Assembly (NCBI GenBank): GCA_028622995.1 | Contig: JAJQJQ010000045.1 | Span: forward strand, 1,674,001 to 1,738,000 | Direction of reading: 5' to 3' | Length of the DNA stretch: 64,000 nucleotides | From: Panagrolaimus kolymaensis | Lineage: Eukaryota > Nematoda > Chromadorea > Rhabditida > Panagrolaimidae | Shown: positions 33,410-45,863 of the stretch, one piece after another | How the letters are laid out: each line of letters opens with the position of its first letter | How positions within the stretch are numbered: position 1 is the stretch's first letter | Position numbers and translations under genes: made by a program | The notes under the pieces: generated by a model | What the model saw: the letters and a program-made list of their open reading frames with translations, nothing else | Told to the model about the DNA's origin: nothing | Databases searched by the model: none

Positions 33410-36400
33410 TTAAATAACTGGAGGTTCATCATCATTTTCTTGGAATCGTTTTAAAACCAAATTTCTTGAAATTCCATCCAATGTTTCTCGTTCTTTTAAA
33501 GCTTTTTCCGTGGCCATAAGTTTGGCTTGAGTTTCACAAAGTTGAGTTTGAAGATTTTGAGCTAATTGAAAGTTTTTTAAACTTTGAGTTAAATCATTGG
33601 CCAATTTTTCAAAATATTCCGCTTTCTTTTGAGCCGCATTTAAATCAAATTTAAAATTGGCAGATTTTTCCAAAATTTTCTTTAAATCGTCTGCTGTTTT
33701 TGAAATTTGTTGATTTTTGATTTCCAAATTCATTTTTATTTTAGAATTTTCATTTTTTAATTCAAAATTTTCTTTTTGAAATTTTTCTGATTTATTTTTA
33801 ACTTCCACGAGTTCCATTTTAATTTCTTGTTTATTCGTCGTGAGGGCCAAATTCATATCGGCTAAAGTTTGACGAATTTTTTCAGTGTCATCTAGCTGAA
33901 TTTTAGTGGATTCCAAATCTTTTTTCATGGCTTCTAAATCTTTTTGAAGTTGAATTATTTTATTTTGATGAAGTTGAACGGATTCAGAAATATATGTCGT
34001 CGATGATGATGTTTGAGAGATGATAGGTTTAGAAATTATGAAATCTCGAGTAGTTTCAGCTTCTCGTTGTTGGTCACTGAGCCATTTATTTAAATCATTT
34101 TTAACTTTTCCTTTTTCTACTCGAGTTAATTTGGATTTTTCTTGTTGTGCAATTGCAATTGGACAATGTTGCTTTGGAGGAGGATTATATGGAGGAAAAT
34201 CACAAACAGCCCCTGGAACCAAAGTAAATTTAGGTTTGGGCTTTTCAACAACAACAGTCGACATCGTCTGCTTTTCAGTAATTTCGATAATTCCCGGTTG
34301 CTTTTCTTCTGGCATTGTAGAATTTAGAATTGCTTCTTCAGCTGCTGCGAATTTTTGGTTTTTTTCTTCAACCATTTTTCGAAATCGTTCTACCATTTCC
34401 CGATTTCTTTCCGTGCATTGATTCTTCAAATTATCAATATAATCATTTTCTTTTAAAACTTTTTCCAAAAATGCTCCATAAAGGTTTCGATCTTTAGCGG
34501 CAGCTTCCAAAAATTCTCCACTTTTAATAATTTTTGCAAAATCTCCACATTTTCCTTTAAATTTCATGATGGAATTTTCATTTGTGGTCATTGCTGTTGT
34601 TGAAAATAATTGAGAATATGGGCATGATTTCCATGGAGCTGAAGTTTGAATAGTTTGGGGCAAAACTTTAATAAAATTTTGGCAGAAATATTGAAGCTTT
34701 TCAGGATTTTCTTCAACATTTTTTAATTCACAAAATTTAAGGAAATTTTCAACAAAATTATCGTGGCGAGATTTGAAAACGCGATAAGCCATTTTGAGAT
34801 TATTAAAATGGAATTTAAATGCTTGATTTTTAGTTTCTTCCGATAAATATTCGCCAGTTTTGCAATTCAATGCTCGATCATTCATTTGTTGATAAGAATC
34901 TTGGATTTTCGCAAAATCTGTGTTCATTAAAATTCCAGATTCAATTAAGCTATTTTTAAGGTCGATTTTTTGCTCAGAATATGGCATAGGAAAATATTTT
35001 GTTGGTAAAGAAGTTTTGTAAATCATTGATTTACTTGAACATGGTTTAGGTTCAACAGCAGCACCGGTGGCAGCTGGAACAGCAGGAGTAATAAAATCAA
35101 TTACAGTTATTTCATTTGGATATAAAGTTTCTGTTGCTGTTGCTGCTGCCATTTCTGGTAATGAATTAGGGGCGACGACATCAACAACAACTTCTTCTTT
35201 TGCGGCAGAAGCGGATGAAGAAATTTGATCAACTTTTGAGGATAAATCCTGCATGTTGCTGGCATCATCTTTTTCTGTAATAATTACTATTCCATCAAGA
35301 ATTGGCTCCTGTTGCTTTTTGGTTTCAGATGTTTTTGCTGTCTCTAAAGCAGAAATTTGTTGTTGATTATTTGAATAATCAAAATTTGGATTGGAATAAG
35401 AAGCAACCAAAGCAGCATTCATTCGTTCCAAATATGCTTCTTCCATTGATAACATTGATGAAGGAGGAGGAATATTTATATTTACAATAGTTGGAGCAGC
35501 AGCAACTGCATTAATTCCGCGGCGGCGAGGACATGGAGGTGGAGCAGGATTTTTAGACAAAAAATCATAAACCATTTCAGGTACATCATATTTAGAAGAA
35601 GCTTCGTTGCCATTATCAGATGGAACTAAATCAAATTTTTTAAGCATAGTTGTTTCTCCTCCCATTGATAATGGATTTATTGATGCCGCTGGAAGAGAAA
35701 TATTAACTATGGTTGGAAGAGGTTTAAATCCTCGGCGACGAATTGGTTGAGGATAATAACAACCTCGACGTGGTGGTGGTTGAGTAAAAATTGACATAGA
35801 TGGATTTGGATTATTTTGATGTTGTTGAGGTTGTTGAATCAATGGAATATATCCTTCCAATTCGGGATAATTAAATGAAGTTGGAGTCATTAAAACTAAA
35901 TCTTCAACAACTTTTTTTGTTGGTTTTTGCATTTTTAAACCTTCATTTTCACGTTTTAATTCTGCACAAAGTTTTTCAGATTCGGCTAATTTGAATTTGG
36001 TTTCAGCAAGTTCAGCTTCGACTTGAACCAAATTTGTTTTTGCTTCATCCAACTCATTTTTAACATTTTCATATTTCGTAGTGAGAGTCGCATTCTTTTC
36101 AGTTAAAGTTTTTAAACTTTTTTCATTTCCATGTTTTCGTTGAAAATCTTTGAGAATATTTTTTATAACTTCACAATTCTGTTTTGTATTTTCAGCGAAT
36201 TTATGTTGAAAAACATGTTTGTCTCGAATAGCTTTATGTTGTTCGGCTTCAGCTGGGCCTAGAGGTCTATGAGCTGCAGTTGTAAGTGATTGTTGATAGA
36301 GAGCAGCGAGGGTTGCTCTATTAATTTCAGCTTCTGTAAATTTATGAGTAACTGATGGCGGAGGATTTGGATTAGTTGCAGCAGATTTTCGAACTAAATT

Positions 36401-39400
36401 GCAATTTTCTGTAGCTTCAAATTTATTTTGATAATATTTGGCCCGAATGGATTTATGAAGTTTAATTTCCTCTGGGCTTAAAGTTCTTTGAGGCGTTTGA
36501 AAAGGATTGGTTGTTGCAGAAATGGGATTATTATTATCAAATTCAGCCGAAACGTGGCCGCCATTCAACAATCCATTTTGATAATCAAGTCGAGAAGGTA
36601 AATTAATATTTTGGTGATGAGCATGAGGAGGCCCATAGTTAGCTGCAAATTTTTCGCCAAACCACAATGGCGGTGGTGGAAGTGATGATTCTTGAATGTT
36701 GTTGGCTGTTTGTTGATCCATTATTTTCGAAGATTGAACAACAACATCAAAATCAATTTTAATGGAAGAATTTTTAAGCAAAGGTTGTTGTTCTTCCGTT
36801 TTTTTTATTGGAGGAGGGATTGTTGTTGGAGCTGGAGGAGCATATCTCATATTAATAATTGATTGGGGTGGCATAGTTTTGGTTGTTCTAAATCTTCGGG
36901 ATACTGGAATTTCACGATGTGATGGTTTTTTGGGTTTCATTTGATAAATTGGATTTGAACTTCGTGTTTGCTTTCCACAATAATAATTTTGTTGACATAT
37001 ATTTTCCATTGGATTTTCATTAATTACTTTTTGAGCTGCCGTCGTCGTTTGGTACTTTGATGATGATGATTGGCCAGCAGCCTTAGCAGCAGCAGCAGCT
37101 TCTGATCTCTTTTTAGCCAATTGGTTTATTAATGACCTCTCTATTCCCTTTTCAAAAGCATCCATAGATTCATTGGTTAAAGCTAATTTATTATTATTTG
37201 GATGAGAATAATTTTCAAAATATCCATTTGGAGCATATTTTTCAATGAATCCATTTACATCAATTTCAGAATCTTGATTTTGTAAATATTTAACCAATTT
37301 TAAAATCGATCGAAATTCTTCACAACTCAAAGATTTATTTGTGCCATATGTTTTTTTCATATATTTTTCAATGGAATCATTCATGGGTGAAACATTTTCA
37401 TCCGAATATAAATTCATTTGATTAACAACAACAACAGGTTTTGGAGCTTTATAAGTTCTTGAAGCTTTAGCTGCAGCATTTTTATATATTTCGTCATATG
37501 AAGTTGCTTCATCAATAGGCATCGAAATAATTCTCCGGCTTGGAGGCAAAGATGATTTTTTTGAACTGCCGCTCTGTTGTTGCCCATTTTTGTTTTTGTT
37601 TGATGATAAAATTTCATAAATAGCAATACCATTTTCAGTTTTCGATAAAATTGGTTTTTCAATTTCATCATTAATAAATACATAAAAATCTTCAGCATCT
37701 TTATAAAGGATACTGTATTCATTTGAAGAAATTTCAATTATTTCAGCTGGCTCATTATTATTGGATGGAGTTGTTGTTGTTGCAAGAAATTTTGAAGCAG
37801 CAGCACACGCTGCTGAAGCAGCTTCTTGAAGGGACAAACTTTGATTTGGAATATGAATGTCAGGGGTGCCGTAATCATATATAGGCGTAATAGGTAAATT
37901 TGCAGGAATTGAAATAACTCGAGGAGTAATAGATTTTTCATTATCGTTGTTGTTTGATAATTCATAAGTTTCCAAACCATTTTCATTTTTAATAAAATTA
38001 GCCTTTTCAATAATTCCATTGGTTGAAATATATAAATAATTTGAACATTTATAAAGAATATTGTAATCATTGGATGGAATTTCAATACTTTTTTCAGTGG
38101 CAGGAGTTTCTCCTGGCTTCAAAGTAGCACACGATGTTGAAGCTGAAGTTGGAGTTGGAGTTTCTGCTTGTTTAGTTGATTCAAACTTTTTAGAACTAAA
38201 AATAAATATATGAAAATAATCTTTTTTTTTAAGTTTAAAAAATTACCATAAAATGGATTCTTCAATCATTAATTGTTTTTCCAAAAATTCTTTTACTTTG
38301 TCTTTACCAAATTCCGCTGCTTTCTAAAAAAATAAATAAATTTAAATTAAAAAATCGATGATTTTTTTTCTATAAAAGTATTTTCTCGAACTTTTATTTT
38401 AAACTAATTTTGAAAAGAAGTTTTAAATTTATTTTAGAATTTAAAAAAAAATAGTTTAAAAAGTTTTTATGTAATTTTTTTGGTTTTGGATTTTAAAAAT
38501 ATTTATCTTAATTGCTTTAATTATTGTATTACTTATTTAAAAGTTTGCTTACTTTATCAAAAAGATTAGACATTTTTTGAATTAATTCTGAATCACGACG
38601 GCTATTTTGAGCAGATGGCTGCTTCTTTTCTGGCTCCGCTTTTGATTTTGCTTCATATGTTTTCGGTGCCAATTTTTCGGCGACAGTTGTTGTTGTTCCT
38701 TCGTGAACAACCAATTGTGGAGGTTGTTGCCAGAAAAATTCTCCAGATTCATCAGCTCTTTTCTGCCAATCATTTTCATCAGCTTTTTCGATTTGTTTTT
38801 CCATCAAATTTTTGTTCTGAAAAACAAATATTTATATTTAAAAATCTTAAAAGATTTTTAGTTTTGAGCCTTACTTTTTTATATAAAGCTGACATTTTAT
38901 TTAGTAATTCCTCTTTTGACATGCCAATCGCCCAACCATGTCGAACTTCAAAATTTTGTTCTTGATTTGGTTGATTTTTTGGTCTATTTTCGATTTTGTC
39001 AACCAAATCTGTGTCTTTGGATGATTTAAGTGATGGAGTTTTAGAACCAAGATAAACAACTTGGCTATCATCATCATCATCATCTTCATCGGAGGATGAG
39101 GAGCTTTCGTCACCACTTGAATCAATTAAACAAGGAGCTTGAATTTTAGCTAATGCTTCTGCGGGTGTTGGTTTTTTAGTTTCTTTTGCAAAAGTTTTGG
39201 AAGAAGCAACAACCGAGCTTGAAGCCACCATATCTTCGAACAATTTTTGATTTTGTTGCTTTGCTAAAACCGATCTTTCTTTGGTCAATTCTGCAACAAT
39301 TTGAACATCATCATCATCATTTTTAACATTATCAGCAGTAATAAATTTAATTCCATCATCAATATCAAAAGTTTTGGTTAAATCTATTTCAATTGGAGCT

Positions 39401-40786
39401 GGAACTGGAATGGAAGCAAAAGCTTCAGCTGGCGTTGTTGTTGCTGTTGGTTTTGAATTGACAACAAATTTTTCACTAAAAAATAATCCCAAAAAATCTA
39501 AGCAATAAAAATAATAAAAGATTTTACTTGTATTTAAGTTGCGTTAAATGTTTTTCGATGGTTCCAATTCGCAAACTTGTTTCATGACTTTTTACTTTCT
39601 AAAAAAAAAAAATAAAGTTTATTTTTAATATATATTTTTTTGAAAAGCTTGGGGCTTACTTGATTATTTAAATGTTCCAAATATTTTGTTAAAGTATCAA
39701 TCGCTTGTTTAATTTGTTCTGGATCTTTCAAGCCGCTACCATAAAATTTAGCTCCATTTGAGTGACTAGAACAAGCACCCGAATGTTTTGAATAAACATC
39801 AAATGAATGGGATTCTATTGGCTGTTTTTGACGTTGTTGTTGCAACTCTTCTGCCCATGGATCCATTTGATCTTCTGTAGTTTTAACTTTTGATGTTTCA
39901 ACTGTGGCTGCAACAACAGTGGCTTTAGATAAATCTTCTATATCTTTTTTAGCTTTAGCTGCTTTTTCTTCTTCATCAGCATATATATCACGTTTATTTG
40001 AACTTTGATACATAATTTTGTACTTTTCTATAAAATTTTGAGCATCAGTGGCAGATATTCCAGCTTCAAACAATGAATTTGAAGCAGACGATTGAGGTTG
40101 TTGATGCTTTTTTTGCCCGCTATCATTGACTCCAGAATTTAATGCTGAAGCTTGTTTATTAACAGAAAATCCAGAAATTGCTGGTGTTGCTTGGTTGACA
40201 TTTGAAAGGTTGTTTCGAAATTCATCAAATGTAAGCCTATCATCCGCCATTTCTGTATTTGGAATTACACCAAACATTTTCAAATGAAATTGTTTATCAA
40301 TGTCGCGTTGCTGAATCTGAGCGATACTTTTTTCCGACATTGCTGTAGTTTGTGAAGGTTGTGATCGCTGCCATGGAATTGGTTTTCCAGGTTTAACTTT
40401 TGCTTTAATATTAAGTGCTTCCGCAGCTGCTGCAACCACATTAGCTTCAGCTTCATCTGTTTTAGCTTTGGCTTCATTATATATTTTAAGTTTTTCATTA
40501 TACATCGCCATTTTTTCTGAACTTGGAAACATGCTGAATGCTCGTTGATCCAAGAATCCTGAAGAACCGGCAGCAGCGGTGGCTTGATTTTCTCTAGCTT
40601 GGGCAACAACAGCAACTTCAGCTTTTTCCGTCGTTTCATTCCATAATGAATCTTGGGTTAATTCACTGGAATCTGAACTGGATGAAGATGAGCTTGAGGA
40701 GGAGGAGGAGGAACTTGAAGAAGTGGATGAAACAGAAGACTTTGATATAACAGAAATGTTATCTTCACAAATATCAAAACTTCCAT
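33410..40786 (-). CDS. Very large disordered coiled-coil protein (about 2,300 residues)
   Basis: Six supported exons: 40786-39660, 39598-39528, 39475-38875, 38816-38553, 38323-38247 and 38195-33410, all GT-AG and in frame, giving about 2,307 residues. The first exon starts at an acceptor (TTTTTTAG) in phase 1, so a further 5' exon exists that I could not place; an in-frame ATG at 40847 is an alternative start. Content: poly-Ser tract; Ala/Glu/Lys helices; acidic SSGDESSSSSDEDDDDDD block; Pro-rich middle with PTIVNI motifs; coiled coils near the middle (LTEKNATLTTKYENVKNELD) and at the C-terminus (QNKIIQLQKDLEAMKKDLES onward). Several segments are internal duplicates (see findings). No catalytic domain. 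Resembles structural or granule scaffolds in composition only; function unknown. Confidence 0.75.
37610..37738 (-). repeat. Internal protein repeat, second copy (first copy 37958-38086)
   Basis: Within the last exon of the large disordered gene, a 43-residue unit starting IEIPSNDYNILYK (38086-37958) recurs as IEISSNEYSILYKD (37738-37610), sharing the order EY/DYxILYK, F/YISTN or VFIND, IEK, ENG, YE. A flanking R(V/I)IS(I/M)P follows both copies. This suggests a short folded module in an otherwise disordered chain. Confidence 0.75.
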
Positions 40787-42196
40787 CTAAAAAATAGCGA
40801 ATTTCAAAATATATAGTAAAGTAACTTTGGAGCTTTAAAAGTAGCATTTGTAGAGGTTGAAGGGAAAAAGATACAATATGCTAATCTTTAATTTTATATA
40901 AAAAGTTTTGTTTACATAAAAGAATTTCGAGAGAAGCCAATCTTTTAGAAATTTTATATATTCCAATTTCAATGCTTTTCTTTTTAGCGTTTTGCAAGCT
41001 TAATTTTTTAATTCTGAATTTTTTATTTGAATGGAAAAATTTAGTTTCAAGCCAGTGTGAAATTCTTTTTATATTTAGTAAACCAAAACTTATCATTTTT
41101 TAGTTTCCATTATTGACTCCGAAATTTAAGCCGAAAAACAACAACAACTTTGAAGAGAAGCAAAAAAGCAAAAACTAACCACTCGAATCATCACTAGCTT
41201 ATCTGAAATTAAGAGCAGAGAGAGTAGAGCGTGTGTTTGTACGGTAAAAAATGGCGGTATTTTCAAAACGTTACTTGAATTCCCTGATAAACAAAAAGTT
41301 CGCTTATAAGGGTATCTAACATTATAACAATGGTCAACGACCAAAGTGCTATGAGATCAAAAGAATTTTTATAAAATAAATTAATATTTACAAATCACTT
41401 AAAATAACTAAAAAAACAGTGAATTAAATTTTAAGTAAGTGTTCAAAAAGTAGTATATGGTCATATAAAGTTAAATCCAAAATAAATTGTAACTTTTTGA
41501 TAAAATTATGCTGATCGTTGAAAAAGTTTTAGTAATAATGAGGGTGGAAACTGGACGACTTATCCAAGCCCCATCTCGGAACCAAAATTTTTCGTCTCGC
41601 GGGTCCTCTTTTTATCCATTAGTTATCATCTTACCAAATGTAGCTAAACTTATAATTTCCAAGTTTTTGTTTTAATCAGTTAAAATGTTTAATTTTTTCG
41701 TATTTTATTTTTTTTAAAGTATTCTAATATTTCATTTATTCGAATTATTGAGATGCTTCAAAAAAGTTGGAATTTTTTAAATGTTATACTTGTAAAAAAC
41801 ATCACATGACAAAATAATCATGGGTTCTACTCGTTATCAAAATGTTTAAATTTTTTGATGGTATTCATTTTATTGATTAAAAAGTTTCTTAGTTTGTACA
41901 CAATAAAATTTTTGATGCGATGTTAGATAAGGCAGGAAGAAGAAAAGACAAGCATAGAAAAATAACTTTTCTCAGCACTCTACAAAATGAATGTGATTCT
42001 TCCATATTTAAAAGGAGTTCGTGATACATATAAATAAAATAAATTTAAAAAATAGAGTAAAAAATAACTTTTCACAATATTTTGTGTCATGATTTTAAAA
42101 ATAGAGATAATAACTTTTTTATATGATTTGAGTTCGAGCATTCTTTTTCATAATTTTTAAGTTTTTAGAAGTCAAACTTAACGGAACAATCTTTAA
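40787..42196. other. Upstream region of two divergent genes
   Basis: Should hold the missing first exon of the large disordered gene. A small segment at about 41185-41207 on the minus strand is bounded by TTTCAG and GTTAGT and could be that exon, but a stop in the required frame stands against it. A modestly GC-richer stretch at 41540-41620 was not identified. Confidence 0.4.
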
Positions 42197-43985
42197 ATGG
42201 CAAGCTGTCATACAAATTGTAAATCTTGCGAAAAAGAAAATGATCTAAATTCATGTACTGCATGTAATGATGGGTGGTTTAAATTTTCATTGGATTATTA
42301 TGCTCCAAAATTTAAGTGTATTTCCTATTGTGACCAAGATCATATATTTGAATGGGATGAAAATTATGATTTCTGTGATTATGATGAAAGTGATATAAAT
42401 GAAGCAGAAAGTTCAACAAAATATAGGTTTCGAAAATTGAGCACTATTTTACAAATAAATTTTACACCATATACTGAAACTATTCTATCTACGTCGGATT
42501 CAAAAAATCCACAATTTGGGAGGTCTGAGGAAGTGCATGACTTTTTAATAGTCACCCTTTGTTTTGTTTTTGTTCTTTTTATAGCTTGTATTATAGCAGT
42601 ATTTATAATTAAACGAAGGTATATTTTTTTAACTTGAATTTTCTGTAGTTTCTGATTATATGAAACATAATTTGAAATAACTTTGAAAATTAAAAAAACT
42701 AAAAACTTTTTCATTCGATCTAATCAATAAATTTTAGAAAACCGCGGCAAAAATCAAGACAAATGAGAAAGAATATGGATATCGAGCAGCAGAAAACCCT
42801 TAAGGCAAGCGACAATTCATCCATAAATGTAAAAAAAAGCAAATTATTTTTTTTATCAACCAATTTTTAAAGCACTTTTTAGACATCAAAGCAAAATCAA
42901 AGTTTTCAAAAATTAAAAATAATCGAAGCTCATCAATTTACATATTCTAACAATCCTATCGGAAACGGCGGATTTTCTAATGTATATAAAGTAAAAATGG
43001 ATAAACAAGCTGTTTATATTTTACTAAAATTTGACATTTAGGGTATGTTAGATGATGAAGAAGTCGCTGTGAAAGTTGCCAGAAACCGTGGACGTGTGGT
43101 AAAAAAAAGACAAAAAACGAAACAAAAAATATATTTACAACCATTTTTAGAATATTCACACAGAATTAAAAATATTTGATAAAACTTCACATCCAAATAT
43201 TTTGCCAGCTTTAGGAGTGCATTTTGGTTTAAGTAATATTTTATTTATGCCATTACGAAAGTATAGTCTATCAAAATGTTTTGAAACAGAAAAACTTCGG
43301 TCTAAAATAGATGTGAGACAATTGACATGGTTTTGTATTCAAATTGCTGAAGGAATGAATTATTTGCATCAGCAAAAAATTTTGCATTGTGATTTAAAAG
43401 TTGAAAATATTTTAATGAAAGATAATAGTGGAAAAGAAATTGAAATTAGTGATTTTGGTTGTGCCGTTGATTTGGATAGTGAATCTCCGCCTATATGCAG
43501 AGTTCGTTTTTTATGAATGTGAATAAAAATTTTCTTTACCATTTTTTATTTTGTTTTGTTTTTTTAAGGGAACAACTACCCATTGTTCTTACGAAATTTT
43601 GCTAGCATCAGTGGATCCAGAAATTAGTTACCGTTGTTCAAAATCAAGTGATGTATGGTCATATGGTATTACCGTATGGCAAATTTATTCGAAAAACACT
43701 ATGATTCCAGAAGAATTTCGCACAAGAGAAAAAATAATTGAGAATTATCAAAATGGTAAACGCATGGAACAACCGAATGGGATGCCAGACCATCTTTGGC
43801 GCTATGTAATTTTGCGATGTTTCGATTTGACGCCAGATTGTCGGCCCTCCATGCATGATCTTCATAAAGCATTTGTTCGTGAGTATTTGGAACCTTCTGA
43901 CAAAATAATTAAAAAAGAGTTACATGACATTTTCAGAATATCAACAAAAGCCAATAGATTCCTCATTATGAAGAATAAAACTTGA
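42197..43985 (+). CDS. Single-pass receptor kinase with Cys-rich ectodomain (paralog 1)
   Basis: Six exons: 42197-42618, 42738-42828, 42883-42990, 43042-43098, 43151-43501, 43569-43985; 481 residues. A furin-like Cys repeat (CHTNCKSCEKE...SCTACNDGW) is followed by a membrane helix (about 116-138) and a kinase domain: glycine loop GNGGFSNVYK, VAVK Lys at 218, alpha-C Glu in HTELKIF, catalytic loop HCDLKVEN (305-310), DFG at 327-329 and SSDVWSYGITVWQIYS, a motif typical of tyrosine kinases. Two departures from the norm: HRD reads HCD, and the APE of the activation segment reads SYE. No signal peptide: a stop precedes the ATG in frame and none was found in an upstream exon, unlike its paralog at 61127. 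Substrate and ligand unknown. Confidence 0.88.
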
Positions 43986-44711
43986 AAAGTGTTAAAATAT
44001 CTAATTATAAATTTCATAATATCAGAAGCTTCCATGCCCGGTATATTTATTTTATTATTAAAAAAAATTTCTTATTAATTAAACTTCTGTGGTAAAGTCT
44101 TACAAATCAACTTTTTTAAATAAATTTTTCTTATTATTTTTTTTGTAAGATTTTGTAAAAACCTTTGTTTTATAAAAAAAATGTGTTTAAAATTTTATTA
44201 ATTTTCTATTCGCAAAAAAATCGATAATAGCAAACAAGCTTTTTTAAATTAAATCTTTGACTAAAATGTTGGAAATAAAAGCAAAAAAATGTTTAATAAA
44301 AAACAGATTGCTGCACAAAATTATTTTTTTAGTTCTTTTTTGATCTTCAACAAATCAAATCTTTTTTGTTTTATTTTTAAATCTTTTCGTAATTTTTTTT
44401 ATTAATATTTGTAAATGTGAATGTTTAATGGTTTTTGGAGTTTGGTTGAGAAAAAAATAACAAAATATGAAAGCATTTATTTTAGCTCGTTATAAAAAAT
44501 TTCTTCCCACAAATTGATTTAAATAAAATACAAAGCTATTTCTTTGATGCTCGCAAATGAAAGGAGACACCTTAAATGTGATCTTTTAAAAAGTTTCAAT
44601 ATTAGATCCATTTTTTTTTGAATGAATGTAAAACATAATTTTATAATTCAAGAAAAATGCATAAAATAATAAAAACAAAATTCCAAAAAACAAACAAAAA
44701 TTTGAAAAATT
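43986..44711. other. Intergenic, no gene seen
   Basis: Between two convergent genes (kinase paralog 1 and the membrane protein on the minus strand); holds their 3' ends only. Confidence 0.5.
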
Positions 44712-45863
44712 TTAACTTGGCGGTGGCGCGGAAATAATTAATCGATTGTTTCCAATTTCATAATCTTCCGGAGCTGTTGGAATTCGAGTTCTTTTTTTAC
44801 CACTGCTGCTATCATATTTTTGTCTTCGAACACTTAATTGAGCATCCTTTCGATTTTGTGATTTTCTCTTAAATTTTTTAACTCCCAAATAAACAAGACC
44901 CATGCAAAAGAAAGCAAAAACAATTCCACCAATAAAAGATGAAATCAAAAAAGCGAAATAATAATTATTGAAACTATTTTCATTGCAATTATTGATAGTA
45001 TTAAAACACGAGGAACATTTAATTGTTAAAATATTTAAATTACTTGGAAGTTGAGTTTCTTGCAAACTTTTTGGCACTTCAGGAATCTGAAAAAAATAAA
45101 TGCTTTGCTTTTCAACTGTCACAAAAAAGCCAAAAAAAGATATAAGTTTTTTAAAATCAATGCGAAAATTTATTTTTGTTCTAAATCTTTTAACTTTTTT
45201 AGTATTTTTTAAATCTCATTCAATTTCGCTCAAATTAAAGAAAAATCTAAATAACTTCAAAAGTTTTACTCTCAAAACTTAAATATTATATTTTTTTCGT
45301 TGCAGGAGTTACTTATTTTGGGGGTGTGTCTTTCCAATTACTTACCATTGCATCATAATTATTGCAATATTCTCCACCTTCATTAATTGGAACATTAACG
45401 CAAGAAAAATTAAATAAATTTGTTTTATTACAATATTTTCTTGAATATGTGCATTGTTTTCTTTCAACTTTTTTAAAATAACTTTCAATTACATCAATTT
45501 CAAATTTAGCTGTAATTTCACAAATTGCTTTAGCTTCATGCTTTTCATAGTTTTGATCATTTAGGCCCTAAAACAAAAACAAAAAAAGAAACTCCAAAAG
45601 ATTTTTCTGGGTTTGTAACTAACTGGAAAAGAATTAAGTTTAAATATATCTCGAAGCGATAATAGAACATGGGTTTCACTCCATTTTATAAGTTTCATAT
45701 GGTCATCCGACTAAAAAACAACAAAAAATAATTATAAAATTGCTCAATAAAACCTTTTTTTTAAACAAACTCCAATTAATTCATGATTGTCTTCACCATT
45801 GTTGCTGTATGCAAAGCAAAAATTTATAAACAAAGTAACAATAATGAAATAAGCGTTAATCAT
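44712..45863 (-). CDS. Secreted-entry single-pass membrane protein, nematode-specific
   Basis: Four exons, 45863-45771, 45710-45624, 45567-45346 and 45086-44712, all phase 0, give 258 residues. The first exon is a signal peptide (MINAYFIIVTLFINFCFAYS). The ectodomain carries eight or so Cys (AICEITAKF, KQCTYSRKYCNKT, FSCVNVP, GGEYCNNYD, KCSSCFNTINNC). A single membrane helix follows (FAFLISSFIGGIVFAFFCMG and on, about residues 170-195), then a basic tail (KKFKRKSQNRKD) with Ser, and ending SAPPPS. No domain name is recognised. The organisation resembles the gene at 58705-59388, and both sit beside a receptor kinase; a partner role in signalling is a guess. Confidence 0.82.

Noticed and set aside
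34020..34421. Plus-strand open frame of 133 codons
   Set aside because: Shadow of the large disordered gene; no splice sites or domain.
41185..41207. Candidate first exon of the large disordered gene
   Set aside because: Flanked by plausible splice sites and would add acidic Ser-rich residues in phase, but a TAA stands in frame at its start and it has no Met.
41540..41620. Slightly GC-richer patch (CCCCATCTCGGAACC, CTCGCGGGTCCTC)
   Set aside because: No inverted repeat, RNA fold or reading frame could be supported.
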